From contig NZ_CATNLY010000023.1 in the NCBI RefSeq assembly GCF_950100655.1, forward strand, positions 62,001 through 126,000: a stretch of DNA of 64,000 bases, read 5' to 3'. Every line of letters starts with the position of its first letter. Position 1 is the stretch's first letter. The notes beneath the pieces are model-generated. The model did no database searches, was not told the DNA's origin, and worked only from the letters and a program-made list of their open reading frames with translations. The DNA is from Pleomorphomonas sp. T1.2MG-36. Lineage in GTDB: Bacteria > Pseudomonadota > Alphaproteobacteria > Rhizobiales > Pleomorphomonadaceae. Below are positions 28,737-39,076 of this stretch, piece after piece. A program made the position numbers and the translations under genes.

Positions 28737-31064
28737 TCAGAACTTGGTGCCACCGGAGAAGCGGAACACCTGGGTCCTGTCGGTGTCTTCCTTCATGACC
28801 GGGTAGGCGAAGTCGGCACGCAGCAGGCCGAACGGCGACTGCCAAACCAGACCGGCGCCAACCGAAGCACGCAGGGCTAGGCCGTTGTCGCTGGTAGCGG
28901 TCGTCTTGTCGGACGACCAAAGAGTACCGGCATCGGCGAACAGGGAGCCCCAGAAGCCGTATTCCTGCGGGACGAACGGAACCGGGAAGATGGTCTCGGC
29001 ACTCGCCGCCATGAAGTAACGTCCGCCGAGCGCATAACCGGTGGCGTCGCGCGGCCCAATACCGTTGGTCTCGAAGCCGCGGATGACGGACCCGCCGACC
29101 TGGAACTGGTCGATGGTCGCAAGATCACCGTCCAGGCCGAACATGGCACCACCCTTGGCGCCGAGATGGCCGATGAGGTCCCAATCTTCCACCAGTTCCT
29201 TATAGTACTCGACGCGACCAGTGGTCCTCAGGAACGTGGCATCGCCACCAACACCGGCGAACTCCTGCTTGATCTGCGCATAAACGCCGTTACGCGGGAA
29301 GGCATAGTCGTCGACCGTGTTGTAGGTCAGGCTCGCGCCGACGATCGAGATGAAGCGATCCCCAGGCGTGACGAACGTGTTGTAGGCCGACTGAACGTTG
29401 CTGATCTCCTGCTGATAGCCTTCATAGAAGAGGCCCAGGGTCGTGTCGTCGTTGATCGGCACACCGAAGCGAATCTTGCCGCCCGTGTTCGCCTCGTCAT
29501 AGGGGTGCACGCCGTTGTCACCGTCGCTGTAATTGCGCCGATAGACATCGAAACCACCTTCGAGACGGCGATCGAACAGGTAAGGCTCCGTGAACGACAA
29601 TTCGTAGGACGAGTCGCCACTCTTGCCGTCGGTGGTGATGCCCTTCGACACCGAAGCGCGCACATACTGGCCGCGGCCGAGGAAGTTCTTCTCGGTCAGC
29701 GACAGCTCGGCGAGGATACCGTTCGACGTGGAGTAACCGGCACCGATGCTCACCTCACCCGTAGGCTTGTCGTCGACCTGGACGTTGACGATCACCTTGT
29801 CGACGGACGACCCCTGCTCCGACCAGATGCGAACATTCCGGAAGTAGCCAAGGTTCTTCAGCCGACGCTCGGCCTTCTCGATCAGTACCTGATTGTAAGC
29901 GTCGCCTTCGCCGATATCGAACTCGCGCCGGATCACGTAATCGCGGGTGCGGTCGTTTCCGATGATATTGATACGTTCGATATAGGCGCGGGCGCCTTCG
30001 TCGACGAAATAGGTCACCGCAATGGTGCGGTTGGCGTAGTCACGATCACCGCGCGGCCGAACCTGCACGAAGGCATAGCCCTTGGCCGCCACTGCAGTGG
30101 TGATCGCCTCAAGCGACTTGTCCACTTCGGCAGCCGAGTAGGTGCTGCCCGTACGAGTCAGCGCCAAGGCCTTGAGGTCGTCGGCGTTGAGGTCGGGCAG
30201 CGTCGTCTCGACCTTGATGTCGCCGTACTTGTAACGCTCGCCCTCATCCACCGTAAACGTCAGAAAGAACGAGTTCTGCTGGCGATCGAAATCGGCGGTG
30301 GCGGAAACAACACGGAAGTCAGCGTAACCATGATTGTAGTAGAAGCGGCGCAGCGCTTCCTGGTCGGCGCTCAGCTTCTCCGGGCTGTAGTTATCCGAGG
30401 TCTTGATCCAGCCGAACAGGCCGGACTCCTTGGTGGAGATGACGTTCGACAGCCGATAGTTGGAGTAGGCCTTGTTGCCGACGAATGTGATCTGGCTGAC
30501 CTCGGTGCGCGGCCCCTCGTTGATCTGGAAAATGAGATCCACACGCCCCTTGCCAAGGTCGACCTGCTTGGGCTCGACCGTTGCGTCGTAACGACCGCTC
30601 CGGCGGTAGAGCTCAAGAATGCGCTGCGTGTCCGACTCGACCTTGCCTTGCGTCAGCACAGAGCGCGGCTGCAGCTCAATGGCGCCTTTCAGCATCTCGT
30701 CGGACTGGGCGTCGTTACCCTCGAAGGCGACACGCGCGATCACCGGGTTCTCGACCACCTTGACAGTCACGCGACCGCCGGACTGGCTGATCTGCACGTC
30801 CGAGAACATGCCGGTCGCGAACAGGGCCTTGATCGACTCGTCGACTTCAGCGGCGCTCAGCGGACGACCTGGAGTGCCTTTGATGTAGGCAGCGACCGTT
30901 TCCGGCTCAACGCGAGTGTTGCCGACCACAGTTACCCGACTGGCAGTTGCCGCCTCGGCCGAGATTGCACCCAACTCCGGGACAGATCCGCCCCACAAAG
31001 GTGCCGCGACGAGCAAGGCAGCGGAGGCGGCGACGACTTTCGTCCATTCCTTGAATGAGCGCAT
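28737..31064 (-). CDS. bamA: Outer membrane protein assembly factor BamA
   Basis: A 775-residue Omp85 protein that inserts beta-barrels into the outer membrane. A signal peptide (MRSFKEWTKVVAASAALL...) is followed by five POTRA domains from about residue 42 (RVTVVGNTRVEPETVAAYI, VARVAFEGNDAQ-like, QITFVGNKAYSNYRL, DIKVETTLP, RINIIGNDRTRDYVIRREF). The 16-strand barrel starts near residue 430 (GEVSIGAGYSTSNG). The VRGF-type signature of loop 6 appears as VIRGFETNGIGPRD. The last residue is Phe (RFSGGTKF), the C-terminal signal for its own assembly. It sits directly downstream of rseP, the standard order. Confidence 0.97.
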   Translation of the reverse strand: MRSFKEWTKVVAASAALLVAAPLWGGSVPELGAISAEAATASRVTVVGNTRVEPETVAAYIKGTPGRPLSAAEVDESIKALFATGMFSDVQISQSGGRVTVKVVENPVIARVAFEGNDAQSDEMLKGAIELQPRSVLTQGKVESDTQRILELYRRSGRYDATVEPKQVDLGKGRVDLIFQINEGPRTEVSQITFVGNKAYSNYRLSNVISTKESGLFGWIKTSDNYSPEKLSADQEALRRFYYNHGYADFRVVSATADFDRQQNSFFLTFTVDEGERYKYGDIKVETTLPDLNADDLKALALTRTGSTYSAAEVDKSLEAITTAVAAKGYAFVQVRPRGDRDYANRTIAVTYFVDEGARAYIERINIIGNDRTRDYVIRREFDIGEGDAYNQVLIEKAERRLKNLGYFRNVRIWSEQGSSVDKVIVNVQVDDKPTGEVSIGAGYSTSNGILAELSLTEKNFLGRGQYVRASVSKGITTDGKSGDSSYELSFTEPYLFDRRLEGGFDVYRRNYSDGDNGVHPYDEANTGGKIRFGVPINDDTTLGLFYEGYQQEISNVQSAYNTFVTPGDRFISIVGASLTYNTVDDYAFPRNGVYAQIKQEFAGVGGDATFLRTTGRVEYYKELVEDWDLIGHLGAKGGAMFGLDGDLATIDQFQVGGSVIRGFETNGIGPRDATGYALGGRYFMAASAETIFPVPFVPQEYGFWGSLFADAGTLWSSDKTTATSDNGLALRASVGAGLVWQSPFGLLRADFAYPVMKEDTDRTQVFRFSGGTKF

Positions 31065-31226
31065 TTAATCACGTACCCGAATTTCTGCGGCCAAAGCCGA
31101 TTGGGAACCCTTGTTACAGATTCCGATCAAAAGGTTTTTACAGTCTTTGCCACGATGCGCAAGCGACCTTGCCATGAGTGGTGCCGTTTTCCCTGTCATG
31201 CGTGACCCTAAGGTCACGAGCGGGGC

Positions 31227-32336
31227 CTAACCCGATGCGATCTTGGCGATATCATTCAGCACGCCAAAGGCCATCAGCCCCAAGACGATAGCGAATCCGA
31301 TGCCGAAGCCTATCTCCTGGGCCCGTTCCGGCAGCGGACGTCCGCGCAACGCTTCGATCGCATAAAATGCCAGATGTCCACCGTCCAGCATGGGGATTGG
31401 GAAGAGGTTAATGAGACCGATCGAAATCGACAGAATGGCAGCAAGGTTAATAAGCGGTATCAGACCCAGCGCTGCCACCTGCCCGCTGACGCGAGCGATG
31501 CCGATCGGACCACTGATCTGGGCCGTGGAGGTACGTCCGGAGAACATTCCGGCGACCGAAGACAGCGTGCTGTCGACGATCGACCACGTTTCACGCGCCG
31601 CCTCGCGAACAGCGCCAAACGGCCCGAAGCTGCGCAGTTCGACGGTCGGATTGGTCTGCCTCAAGCCGAGAACCGGCACGATCTGCTTCTCGCCGAAACC
31701 GTCGACGATCTCTCGCGAACGCGGCGTCGCATGCAGTGTCATCCGGCTGCCGGAACGATCGACGTCGATGGCCAGCTCGACTCCGTTCTGCAACATGACG
31801 ACGCGCTGGATGTCGGCGAAGCTTTCAACCGGACTGCCGTCGATGGCCAAGATGCGGTCCCCCGGCAGAAACCCAGCTTCCGCAGCCGGGCTGTCCGGTT
31901 CAACGGCCCCAGCCATCGGCGCGATCATCGGCTTGCCGAAGGCATAGAAGAGGGCGGCTAGCACGGCGATGGCGAACAGGAAATTGGCGGCCGGCCCGGC
32001 CGCAACCACGGCTGCGCGGGCGACAAGGCCTTTCGACTGGAAAGCGCCGGGATCGGACGACTTCTCGCCCGGTTGGCTAGCCGCATTGGCGTCGTCGATG
32101 AAGCGTACGTAGCCACCAAGCGGGATGGCCGAGAGCTTCCAGCGCGTACCTTTGCGATCGGTCAGCCCCAGGAGCTCCGGGCCAAAGCCGATCGAAAAAA
32201 CGCTGACGGCGACGCCGGCTCGGCGCGCGACCCAGAAGTGCCCGAGCTCGTGAACGAAGACCACCACCGTCAGCACGACCAGGAAGGGAATCACCGTCCC
32301 GATCAGCGTGCCGCCGGTTGCCGTGAGAAAATCCAA
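31227..32336 (-). CDS. rseP: Site-2 intramembrane zinc metalloprotease RseP (MmpA/YaeL)
   Basis: A 369-residue inner-membrane protease. The zinc site HELGH is at residues 29-33 in the first membrane span, and the third ligand Asp lies in PMLDGGHLAFY near residue 310. A PDZ domain (SPAAEAGFLPGDRILAIDG) lies between. It completes regulated proteolysis of anti-sigma factors and clears signal-peptide remnants; in Caulobacter the homologue MmpA cleaves PodJ. Position between dxr and bamA is the classic envelope arrangement. Confidence 0.96.
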   Translation of the reverse strand: MDFLTATGGTLIGTVIPFLVVLTVVVFVHELGHFWVARRAGVAVSVFSIGFGPELLGLTDRKGTRWKLSAIPLGGYVRFIDDANAASQPGEKSSDPGAFQSKGLVARAAVVAAGPAANFLFAIAVLAALFYAFGKPMIAPMAGAVEPDSPAAEAGFLPGDRILAIDGSPVESFADIQRVVMLQNGVELAIDVDRSGSRMTLHATPRSREIVDGFGEKQIVPVLGLRQTNPTVELRSFGPFGAVREAARETWSIVDSTLSSVAGMFSGRTSTAQISGPIGIARVSGQVAALGLIPLINLAAILSISIGLINLFPIPMLDGGHLAFYAIEALRGRPLPERAQEIGFGIGFAIVLGLMAFGVLNDIAKIASG

Positions 32337-32404
32337 TGCTTCACCCTCTTGAGATCCTGCCTGCCTCGATCGCCGATGGCATCAAGGGCGTCTCATCCGC
32401 CTCA

Positions 32405-33619
32405 CTATAGGCAGGCCGAGGCGATCTTGCGAGCCCAACCGTCGAGTTCGATCGCGCCGGGCAACGACGCCGGTTCCGAAAGACCGCCCTCGCCGTCAAT
32501 TCTGTCAAGGGTCGCCTCAACGACGCGGGCGACATCCAGAAAGCCGATTCGATCGGCAAGAAAGGCTTCGACTGCGACCTCGTTCGCCGCATTGAGAACG
32601 CATGGAGCGCCCTCACCCCGCCGCATCGCCGCTTCGGCAAGAGGCAGACAGGGGAACCTGTCGCGATCGGGCGCTTCAAAGGTCAGCGTTCCCACCATGG
32701 CAAGGTCGAGCGGCTTGACGGTCGTCGGGCGACGCTTCGGCCAGGCGAGGCAATAGCCGATCGGCGTGCGCATGTCGGGCACGCCGAGCTCGGCGAGCAA
32801 GGAGCCATCCTTGTAACGAACGAGGCCGTGCACCACCGACTGTGGATGCACCAGAACCGAGAGCTGATCGACCGAAACCGGATAGAGCCTGTAAGCCTCG
32901 ATCAGCTCCAGCCCCTTGTTCATCAAGGTCGCCGAATCGATGGTGATCTTCGGCCCCATGCTCCACTTGGGATGCCTCAGCGCCATGTCGCGCGTAACGG
33001 TGGCGAGTTGCTCTTTCGGCGTCCTTAGGAACGGCCCCCCGGACGCGGTGATGATCACCTCGGACACGTTTCGGGCATTGTCGGTCTCAAAGACCTGAAA
33101 GATGGCGTTGTGCTCGCTGTCCACCGGCAGAATGCGGGTACCGGCACGCTGCGCCGTCGCCAGGAACAGGGGGCCGGCGGAGACCAGCGTTTCCTTATTG
33201 GCCAGGGCGAGAATCCGCGTGGCGCCGAGCGCGGCAAGACTGGGGGCGAGACCGGCGAAGCCGACGATCGCCGACACGAGGATATCGCTCGGCCGGGCCG
33301 CAGCGGCGGCGACAGCCTCGGCGCCAGCCGCCGTCTCGATACCGGTACCGGCAAGGCGATCGCGAAGCTCCGCGTAGGCCGAGGGATCGGCAACCACGGC
33401 AATCCGGGCGGAAAAGCGGACGGCAAGCGCGGCAAGTTCACGCGCGTTTCTGCCAGCGGTCAGCGCCTCGACCTCGAACCGATCGGGCTCGGCGGCGACC
33501 AGATCCAGAACGTTCAGACCGATCGATCCGGTAGCGCCCAGAATGGATAGCCGTCGCGGCACCTGATCTCCCGAGATCTCCCCGCCTGCCCCTGCCTCCG
33601 TCGTCGATGTCATTGTCAT
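32405..33619 (-). CDS. dxr: 1-deoxy-D-xylulose 5-phosphate reductoisomerase
   Basis: A 404-residue NADPH enzyme making MEP, the second step of the non-mevalonate isoprenoid pathway. NADPH-binding LSILGATGSIGLNVLDLV, active-site segments LPVDSEHNAIFQ and TASGGPFLRTP, and MNKGLELIEAYRLYPV are all present. ATG at 33619 shares its first base with the cdsA stop (TGATG). The start gives an unusual 20-residue Thr/Gly-rich extension before the core. It supplies the same pathway as ispH at the far end of the window. Confidence 0.96.
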   Translation of the reverse strand: MTMTSTTEAGAGGEISGDQVPRRLSILGATGSIGLNVLDLVAAEPDRFEVEALTAGRNARELAALAVRFSARIAVVADPSAYAELRDRLAGTGIETAAGAEAVAAAAARPSDILVSAIVGFAGLAPSLAALGATRILALANKETLVSAGPLFLATAQRAGTRILPVDSEHNAIFQVFETDNARNVSEVIITASGGPFLRTPKEQLATVTRDMALRHPKWSMGPKITIDSATLMNKGLELIEAYRLYPVSVDQLSVLVHPQSVVHGLVRYKDGSLLAELGVPDMRTPIGYCLAWPKRRPTTVKPLDLAMVGTLTFEAPDRDRFPCLPLAEAAMRRGEGAPCVLNAANEVAVEAFLADRIGFLDVARVVEATLDRIDGEGGLSEPASLPGAIELDGWARKIASACL

Positions 33620-34482
33620 CACCAGATGAGAAGGCCAGCGGCGATGCCGCCGCCCGAGTACCAATCTCGTCCAAGACCGATCGCGGCCGCGACGACAAGC
33701 GCTGCCACGAGGCCATCCACGCGATCCATGATGCCGCCGTGACCGGGAATGAGCACACCCGAGTCCTTGACGCCAAAGTGGCGCTTCATGGCGGACTCGG
33801 CGAGATCACCCACTTGCCCCACCGCCGACATCACCAGCGCGATCAGCACCAAAATGGCGCTGACGCTCACGCCGGCCGCGGCAACCACCAGACAGCCCAC
33901 GACAACGCCGGCAAGCGCCCCGCCGAGAGCACCCGACCATGTCTTTTTCGGCGAGAACCGCGGTGCCAACTTCGGCCCGCCAATCAGCCGACCGGAAAAA
34001 TAGGCCGCCGTGTCGGTGGCCCAGACGACGGCTAGAACGAAAACCACCGCGATCGCGCCGGTCGATTCGAAGGTGAACATGTCCGCCCCCCTCAACGCGA
34101 CGACGGCAACGGCCGGCGCACCGGCATAGAGGATGCCGAGCGACAACCAGCCGACACGCGGCTCGGTGACACGTGCCAAAAGCAACGCCGCCGCCACCAA
34201 CGCTGCGAAACCAAGAGATTGCAGCGGTTCGTCGCGCGCCGTCATCACGGTGACGGCCACGAAAGCCATCAAGGCCCAGGGCGCGGCCCGGAAGGAGAAG
34301 GGCCCGCTCATCGTCATCCACTCACGCAGAATCAGCACGGCGGCGACGGCGGCAAGCGCTGCGAAGATCCAGCCGCCGGCCCAAAGCGCAGCGATGGTTG
34401 CCGCCGCGAGCACGATGGCCGACAGCAGCCGCAAAACGAGCTCGGAGGCAGGCTTGCCTGACTTGGGAGTCGGCGCGGTCAT
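33619..34482 (-). CDS. cdsA: Phosphatidate cytidylyltransferase
   Basis: A 287-residue polytopic membrane enzyme that makes CDP-diacylglycerol for all phospholipids. The family signature is clear: [19 protein letters not shown] and, near the C-terminus, [19 protein letters not shown]. About eight hydrophobic spans. ATG at 34482 forms an ATGA overlap with the uppS stop, so the longer open frame to 34623 is not the real start. Confidence 0.95.
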   Translation of the reverse strand: MTAPTPKSGKPASELVLRLLSAIVLAAATIAALWAGGWIFAALAAVAAVLILREWMTMSGPFSFRAAPWALMAFVAVTVMTARDEPLQSLGFAALVAAALLLARVTEPRVGWLSLGILYAGAPAVAVVALRGADMFTFESTGAIAVVFVLAVVWATDTAAYFSGRLIGGPKLAPRFSPKKTWSGALGGALAGVVVGCLVVAAAGVSVSAILVLIALVMSAVGQVGDLAESAMKRHFGVKDSGVLIPGHGGIMDRVDGLVAALVVAAAIGLGRDWYSGGGIAAGLLIW

Positions 34483-35240
34483 CGGGCCTCGTCTTTCTGT
34501 GGCAATCCGCCGAAGCGGCGCTCGCGACCGAGATACTCGGCGATCGCCCGATCGAACGCGACGCCATTGAAGTCCGGCCAATAATCTGGAACGAAGACGA
34601 ACTCGGCATAGGCGGCCTGCCAAAGAAGGAAGTTGGAAAGCCGCTGTTCGCCGCTCGTGCGAATGATGAGGTCGGGATCGGGCATGCCGGCGGTATCAAG
34701 CCTTGCGGCAATGAGATCGGCGGTAACCTCATCCGCTCCCAAACGACCGGCGGCCACCTCACGGGCAATGGCCTTCGTCGCCCGGGCAATTTCGTCCCGG
34801 CTGCCATAGTTGAAGGCGATGACGAGATTGAGACCTGTATTGCCGACCGTCTTCTCTTCAGCCTCGATCAGCAGCGCGGCTATGTCGCCGGACAGATTAT
34901 CGCGGCCGCCGATCACCCGGACCCGGACGTTGCCGCGCGTCAGTTCGGCAAGGTCCCGGCGAATGAACAGTTTCAGGAGCCCCATCAGCTCGCTGACCTC
35001 GTCGGCCGGTCGCGACCAGTTTTCCGATGAGAACCCGAAAACGGTCAGCCACTCTAAGCCGATGGCCTTGGCGTGCCCAACGACATCGCGGATCGACTGC
35101 ACGCCGCGCCGGTGCCCTTCGGCGCGCGGCAGGCCGCGCGAACGCGCCCACCGCCCGTTGCCGTCCATGATGATGGCAACATGACGCGGCAGACCCGCCT
35201 TCGCAGCGTTTTCCGCCGGCGCCGTTCCGAGCCGCACCAT
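34479..35240 (-). CDS. uppS: Undecaprenyl pyrophosphate synthase (cis-prenyltransferase)
   Basis: About 253 residues. It makes the C55 lipid carrier for peptidoglycan and O-antigen. Substrate motif [17 protein letters not shown], then [13 protein letters not shown], and the C-terminal [19 protein letters not shown] with YWPDF. The start is ambiguous: ATG at 35240 gives a typical length and has an AGG at spacing 6; ATG at 35261 and TTG at 35285 are in frame upstream. The frr gene ends at 35296, so the genes are tightly packed. Confidence 0.94.
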   Translation of the reverse strand: MVRLGTAPAENAAKAGLPRHVAIIMDGNGRWARSRGLPRAEGHRRGVQSIRDVVGHAKAIGLEWLTVFGFSSENWSRPADEVSELMGLLKLFIRRDLAELTRGNVRVRVIGGRDNLSGDIAALLIEAEEKTVGNTGLNLVIAFNYGSRDEIARATKAIAREVAAGRLGADEVTADLIAARLDTAGMPDPDLIIRTSGEQRLSNFLLWQAAYAEFVFVPDYWPDFNGVAFDRAIAEYLGRERRFGGLPQKDEAR

Positions 35241-35295
35241 GTCCGACCTGTCCCTCCCCATGACCTCGAAGATCCGCCCAGCCAACCCTTTGGGA

Positions 35296-35859
35296 TCAGA
35301 CCTGCATGATCTCCTGCTCCTTGGCGGCCAGCATCCGATCCGCCTCGGTAATCGCCTCGTCCGTTATCTTCTGCACGCGATCCGAATAGACGCGCAGAGA
35401 ATCTTCGGAGATCAAGCCTTCCTTCTCGAGGTCCTTCAGCTCATCGAGCCCGTCGCGACGCACGTGACGAATGGCAACCTTGGTGGCCTCCACGTATTTG
35501 TGCGCGATCTTCACCAGTTCCTTGCGGCGCTCGGTGTTGAGCTCCGGGATCGGCAAGCGCAGAAGCGTTCCCTCGATAATCGGATTGAGGCCGAGATTCG
35601 ACTCGCGGATCGCCTTGTCAACAGCGTGAACCATGCCCTTGTCCCATACCTGGACGGAGAGCATGCGCGATTCGGGGACGGATACCGTGGCCACCTGATT
35701 GAGCGGCATCGTGCTGCCATAAGCCACCACAACGATCGGGTCGAGAAGGCTCGCGCTGGCACGACCGGTACGAAGGCCGGCGAGATCGTTCTTGAACACG
35801 CTGAGCGCGCCCTGCATGCGGCGCTTCAGGTCGTTGATGTCGTAGTCTTCATCGGCCAT
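35296..35859 (-). CDS. frr: Ribosome recycling factor
   Basis: A 187-residue factor that, with EF-G, splits post-termination ribosomes. Family segments: [55 protein letters not shown] and [20 protein letters not shown] with [15 protein letters not shown]. Length and sequence are standard. It follows pyrH by 83 bases in the conserved order rpsB-tsf-pyrH-frr. Confidence 0.97.
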   Translation of the reverse strand: MADEDYDINDLKRRMQGALSVFKNDLAGLRTGRASASLLDPIVVVAYGSTMPLNQVATVSVPESRMLSVQVWDKGMVHAVDKAIRESNLGLNPIIEGTLLRLPIPELNTERRKELVKIAHKYVEATKVAIRHVRRDGLDELKDLEKEGLISEDSLRVYSDRVQKITDEAITEADRMLAAKEQEIMQV

Positions 35860-35942
35860 CTTGCCAACCTTCCAGAACTGATCGGCGCCGTGCCAACCTT
35901 TCGCCGCTCACGGGCAGCGGGGGCCGCCGGCGCTCGCTGTTG

Positions 35943-36659
35943 TTATCCGTCGATGACGGTGCAAAGACCCTTGCCCTTCAGAACATTGACGAATGCGCCA
36001 TGCTCATGGACTGAGAACACCACTACCGGAATCTTATTGTCGCGGGCAAGTGCAATCGCCGCCGCGTCCATGACCTGCAGGTTTCTCGAAAGCACTTCCT
36101 GGTGCGTCAGGCGTTCGTAGCGGCGCGCGGTGGGATCCTTCTTGGGATCCGCGGTGTAAACGCCATCGACCTGCGTTCCCTTGAGCAGGGCGTCGCAATC
36201 CATCTCGGCGGCACGCAAGGCAGCGCCCGAGTCGGTGGTGAAGAAGGGATTGCCGGTACCGGCGGCGAAGACGATCACCTTGTTGGCCGCGAAATGGCGC
36301 AAGGCCTCGCGCTGGGTGAAGGTCTCGCAAAGGGCCGGAATGGCTATGGCCGACAGCACGACGGCCGGCACCCCGAGCCGTTCGATGGCCGAGCGCATGG
36401 CGAGCGCGTTCATCACCGTACCAAGCATGCCCAGATAGTCTCCGGTCGTCCGGTCGCCACCGTCGGCGGCCACCGATACGCCACGGAAGATGTTGCCGCC
36501 GCCGACCACCACGCCGACCTGGATGCCCAGCCGATGCGCCTCGACGATTTCGCCGGCAAGCCGGTCGACCACCTTGGAGTCGATTCCGAAGCCGCGGTCG
36601 CCCATCAGGGCCTCGCCCGACAACTTGAGCAGGACGCGGCGATACTTGAGCTCGGTCAT
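35943..36659 (-). CDS. pyrH: UMP kinase
   Basis: A 238-residue hexameric amino-acid-kinase-fold enzyme phosphorylating UMP. It begins MTELKYRRVLLKLSGEALMG; further signatures are GVVVGGGNIFRG, DYLGMLGTVMNALAM, FAAGTGNPFFTTDSGAALRA and GVYTADPKKDPTARRYE. ATG at 36659 has CGGAG upstream; the open frame extends to 36737 but those residues are not conserved. It follows tsf after a 200-base spacer containing a terminator-like hairpin. Confidence 0.97.
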   Translation of the reverse strand: MTELKYRRVLLKLSGEALMGDRGFGIDSKVVDRLAGEIVEAHRLGIQVGVVVGGGNIFRGVSVAADGGDRTTGDYLGMLGTVMNALAMRSAIERLGVPAVVLSAIAIPALCETFTQREALRHFAANKVIVFAAGTGNPFFTTDSGAALRAAEMDCDALLKGTQVDGVYTADPKKDPTARRYERLTHQEVLSRNLQVMDAAAIALARDNKIPVVVFSVHEHGAFVNVLKGKGLCTVIDG

Positions 36660-36802
36660 GGGCAAAACTCCGAATTTTTCGAGAAAAGGCGATTCCGAGA
36701 AAGGACAGGTTCCTAAAGCGTTCCAACTACCCCGCATCGCCTTCGATGGAAACCCCCATGAGAGGTATTATCAAGACAGTTGCCATGCGAGGGAGAGGCA
36801 GA

Positions 36803-36833
36803 CATGACAAGGGCGCCGAACCAGTCGGCGCCC
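36803..36833 (-). terminator. Hairpin after tsf, likely (partial) terminator
   Basis: Minus-strand arms GGGCGCCGA (36833-36825) and TCGGCGCCC (36819-36811) with a 5-base loop, followed by TTGTC. The weak T run suggests partial read-through into pyrH. Confidence 0.6.
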
Positions 36834-36859
36834 TCATCGGATTCAGTTGGGAATATCGC

Positions 36860-37786
36860 TCAGGCCTGACCGGCGGCGGCGGCCACTTCGGCGGCGAAAT
36901 CGTTCTCGCCCTTGTCGATGCCCTCACCGAGGGCGAAGCGCACGAAGCCGGTGACCTTGATCGGCGCGCCGACCGTCGCCTCGGCAGCCTTGACGGCGGC
37001 TTCGACGGTCAGGTCGGGGTTGATCACGAAGGCCTGCTTCAGGAGTGTCGATTCTTCGTAGAACTTGCGAATGCGGCCTTCGACCATCTTCTCGATGACG
37101 GCGGCCGGCTTGCCGGACTCCTTGGCCTGCTCGATGAAGATGGCACGTTCGCGCTCGATGACATCGGCCGAGATTTCCTCAGCAGCCAACGCGAGCGGCG
37201 AAGTCGCCGCAACGTGCATGGCGATCTGGCGGCCGAGCTTGAGGAGCTCTTCGACGTTACCGGTCGACTCGAGGGCGACGAGAACGCCGATCTTGCCAAG
37301 ACCGTCGGCGATGGCCGAGTGAATGTAGGTGGCAACGGCACCGGCCGAAACCTTGAGGGCGGCCGCGCGACGGAAGCCCATGTTCTCGCCGATGGTCGCA
37401 ATCAGTTCCTTGACCTCGGCCTCGACCGAATGCGCCTTGCCCGGATAGGTCGCGGCAGCGATGGCAGCGGCATCGCCGCCCTTGTCCACGGCGACGGCGG
37501 CGACGGCGCGCACCAGTCCCTGGAAGGCGTCGTTGCGGGCGACGAAATCGGTTTCCGAATTCACTTCGACGACAGCGGCGGTCTTGTCGCCCGTGGCGAC
37601 GCCGACCAGACCTTCGGCGGCGACACGGCCAGCCTTCTTGGCGGCCTTGGAAAGTCCCTTGGCGCGCAGCCAGTCGATGGCGGCTTCGATGTCGCCATTG
37701 TTCTCGGCCAGGGCGTGCTTGCAGTCCATCATGCCGGCGCCGGTCTTCTCGCGGAGATCCTTCACCTGTGAGGCGGAAATGTTCAT
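36860..37786 (-). CDS. tsf: Translation elongation factor Ts
   Basis: A 308-residue guanine exchange factor that recharges EF-Tu with GTP. The N-terminal UBA-like part contains [19 protein letters not shown], followed by [13 protein letters not shown] and the core [17 protein letters not shown] at 37786 has GAGGG at spacing 5; the upstream extension of the open frame to 37918 is leader sequence with hairpins. Confidence 0.98.
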   Translation of the reverse strand: MNISASQVKDLREKTGAGMMDCKHALAENNGDIEAAIDWLRAKGLSKAAKKAGRVAAEGLVGVATGDKTAAVVEVNSETDFVARNDAFQGLVRAVAAVAVDKGGDAAAIAAATYPGKAHSVEAEVKELIATIGENMGFRRAAALKVSAGAVATYIHSAIADGLGKIGVLVALESTGNVEELLKLGRQIAMHVAATSPLALAAEEISADVIERERAIFIEQAKESGKPAAVIEKMVEGRIRKFYEESTLLKQAFVINPDLTVEAAVKAAEATVGAPIKVTGFVRFALGEGIDKGENDFAAEVAAAAGQA

Positions 37787-37920
37787 GTGACCCTCGTCTT
37801 TGTCGTGAAACCTCGAACGCCCGCAGCCGGATTGATAACGGACCGTCCTGACGGGCCGATGAACGAATGCAGGACTACCTTTCGGCCGCCCCGATGCCGG
37901 CTGGCACTCTCGGTTCAAGC

Positions 37921-37978
37921 GCCCGCCGACCGGCGGGCTTTCTAACAGGTCGGGCGGCCCCTCGAAGGAACCGCCCGA
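37921..37978 (-). other. Two hairpins in the rpsB-tsf spacer
   Basis: In the 224-base spacer the rpsB transcript can form a stem TCGGGCGG/CCGCCCGA (37978-37950) and then GCCCGCCG/CGGCGGGC with a two-base loop (37938-37921). Neither is followed by a T run. They may be processing or partial attenuation sites that set the S2 to EF-Ts ratio. This role is inference. Confidence 0.6.
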
Positions 37979-38010
37979 TTAGCGCTGGCTAGATCACGCC
38001 GAAGCGTGGA

Positions 38011-38796
38011 TCAGGCGTTGGCCTCGGCGGCAGCCGCATCGTCGGCGAGCGCCGGCTCGTCCATCGGCTGCTCAGCGGCTCCGATGTCCTCGCCCATGGC
38101 TCCCATGGCGCGCGACAGGCCGTCGATGGCGGCGCGCGAGATCAGATCGCAGTAGAGCGAAATGGCACGGCCAGCGTCGTCGTTACCCGGAACCGGGAAG
38201 GTGATGCCATCCGGATCGCTGTTGGAGTCGAGGATGGCGGCGACAGGAATGCCGAGGCGACGGGCTTCGTCGATGGCATTCTTTTCCTTGTTGGTGTCGA
38301 TGACGACGATCAGGTCGGGCGTGCCGCCCATATCCTTGATACCGCCGAGCGCGCGCTCCAGCTTGTCGCGCTCGCGGGTCATCACCAGACGTTCCTTCTT
38401 GGTGAGGCGGGCCGACAGCTCGGAATTGAGCGTCTCGTCGAGCTTGCGAAGGCGCTGGATCGAACCGGAGATGGTCTTCCAGTTGGTCAGCATGCCGCCG
38501 AGCCAACGGCTGTTGACGTAATACTGAGCCGAACGGTGGGCCGCTTCGGCGATCTCTTCCTGGGCCTGGCGCTTGGTGCCGACGAGCAGCACGCGACCGC
38601 CGCGGGCGACGGTGTCGGACACAGCCTTGAGGGCCTGGTGAAGGAGCGGAACAGTCTGCGCGAGGTCGAGGATGTGGACATTGGCGCGCGAACCGAAGAT
38701 GTAAGACTTCATCTTCGGGTTCCAGCGGTGCGTCTGGTGACCGAAATGGACGCCAGCCTCAAGGAGCTGGCGCATGGTGAACTCGGGAAGAGCCAT
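38011..38796 (-). CDS. rpsB: 30S ribosomal protein S2
   Basis: A 261-residue ribosomal protein. It begins [20 protein letters not shown] and includes the family signatures [20 protein letters not shown] and [24 protein letters not shown] ([14 protein letters not shown]), with [18 protein letters not shown]. It has an acidic, Ala-rich C-terminal tail ([11 protein letters not shown]) common in alphaproteobacteria. First gene of the translation block, behind a well-formed promoter. Confidence 0.98.
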   Translation of the reverse strand: MALPEFTMRQLLEAGVHFGHQTHRWNPKMKSYIFGSRANVHILDLAQTVPLLHQALKAVSDTVARGGRVLLVGTKRQAQEEIAEAAHRSAQYYVNSRWLGGMLTNWKTISGSIQRLRKLDETLNSELSARLTKKERLVMTRERDKLERALGGIKDMGGTPDLIVVIDTNKEKNAIDEARRLGIPVAAILDSNSDPDGITFPVPGNDDAGRAISLYCDLISRAAIDGLSRAMGAMGEDIGAAEQPMDEPALADDAAAAEANA

Positions 38797-38916
38797 AGAA
38801 GTGGTACCTTTTTCCGGTTTGGCCTCCGCGGGAGGAATCAGCCGGACAACGCTGCCCGGACCGACCGGAGGGAACGCCTAAGCGCACCCGCGGCTCCCGC
38901 GTGTGGAATGGCGCGG

Positions 38917-38945
38917 GATATAGGGGAAACCGCCGTCCATGGCAA
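38917..38945 (-). promoter_or_regulatory. Sigma-70-type promoter of rpsB and GC-rich leader
   Basis: On the minus strand TTGCCA (38945-38940) and TATATC (38922-38917) are exactly 17 bases apart. The predicted start is near 38910, giving a leader of about 115 bases rich in GC hairpins before the rpsB ATG. S2 is known to repress its own operon through the leader in several bacteria; whether this leader does so is inference. Confidence 0.72.
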
Positions 38946-39046
38946 GAGCCAACGGTCATCGTCAGCCCCGGAGTGCCTGCCGCTGCGTGTTCGCCCTACC
39001 CGTCGCTCACCATTATTTTACCTAGCTTACTATATTTGCCGTCATC

Positions 39047-39060
39047 ATAAGCATGCTTAT
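39047..39060 (+). promoter_or_regulatory. 14-bp palindrome, probable MarR operator
   Basis: ATAAGCATGCTTAT is a perfect palindrome in an AT-rich patch (39010-39070), 17 bases before the marR-type ATG. Candidate -10 boxes (TACTAT at 39028, TATAAT at 39063) lie on either side, so binding would block transcription of the emr operon. Position and symmetry suit autorepression. Confidence 0.68.
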
Positions 39061-39076
39061 CATATAATGGACGCGC

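Noticed and set aside
29166..31058. A 630-codon open frame on the plus strand inside bamA
   Set aside because: Pure antisense of bamA; no ribosome site or recognisable motif.
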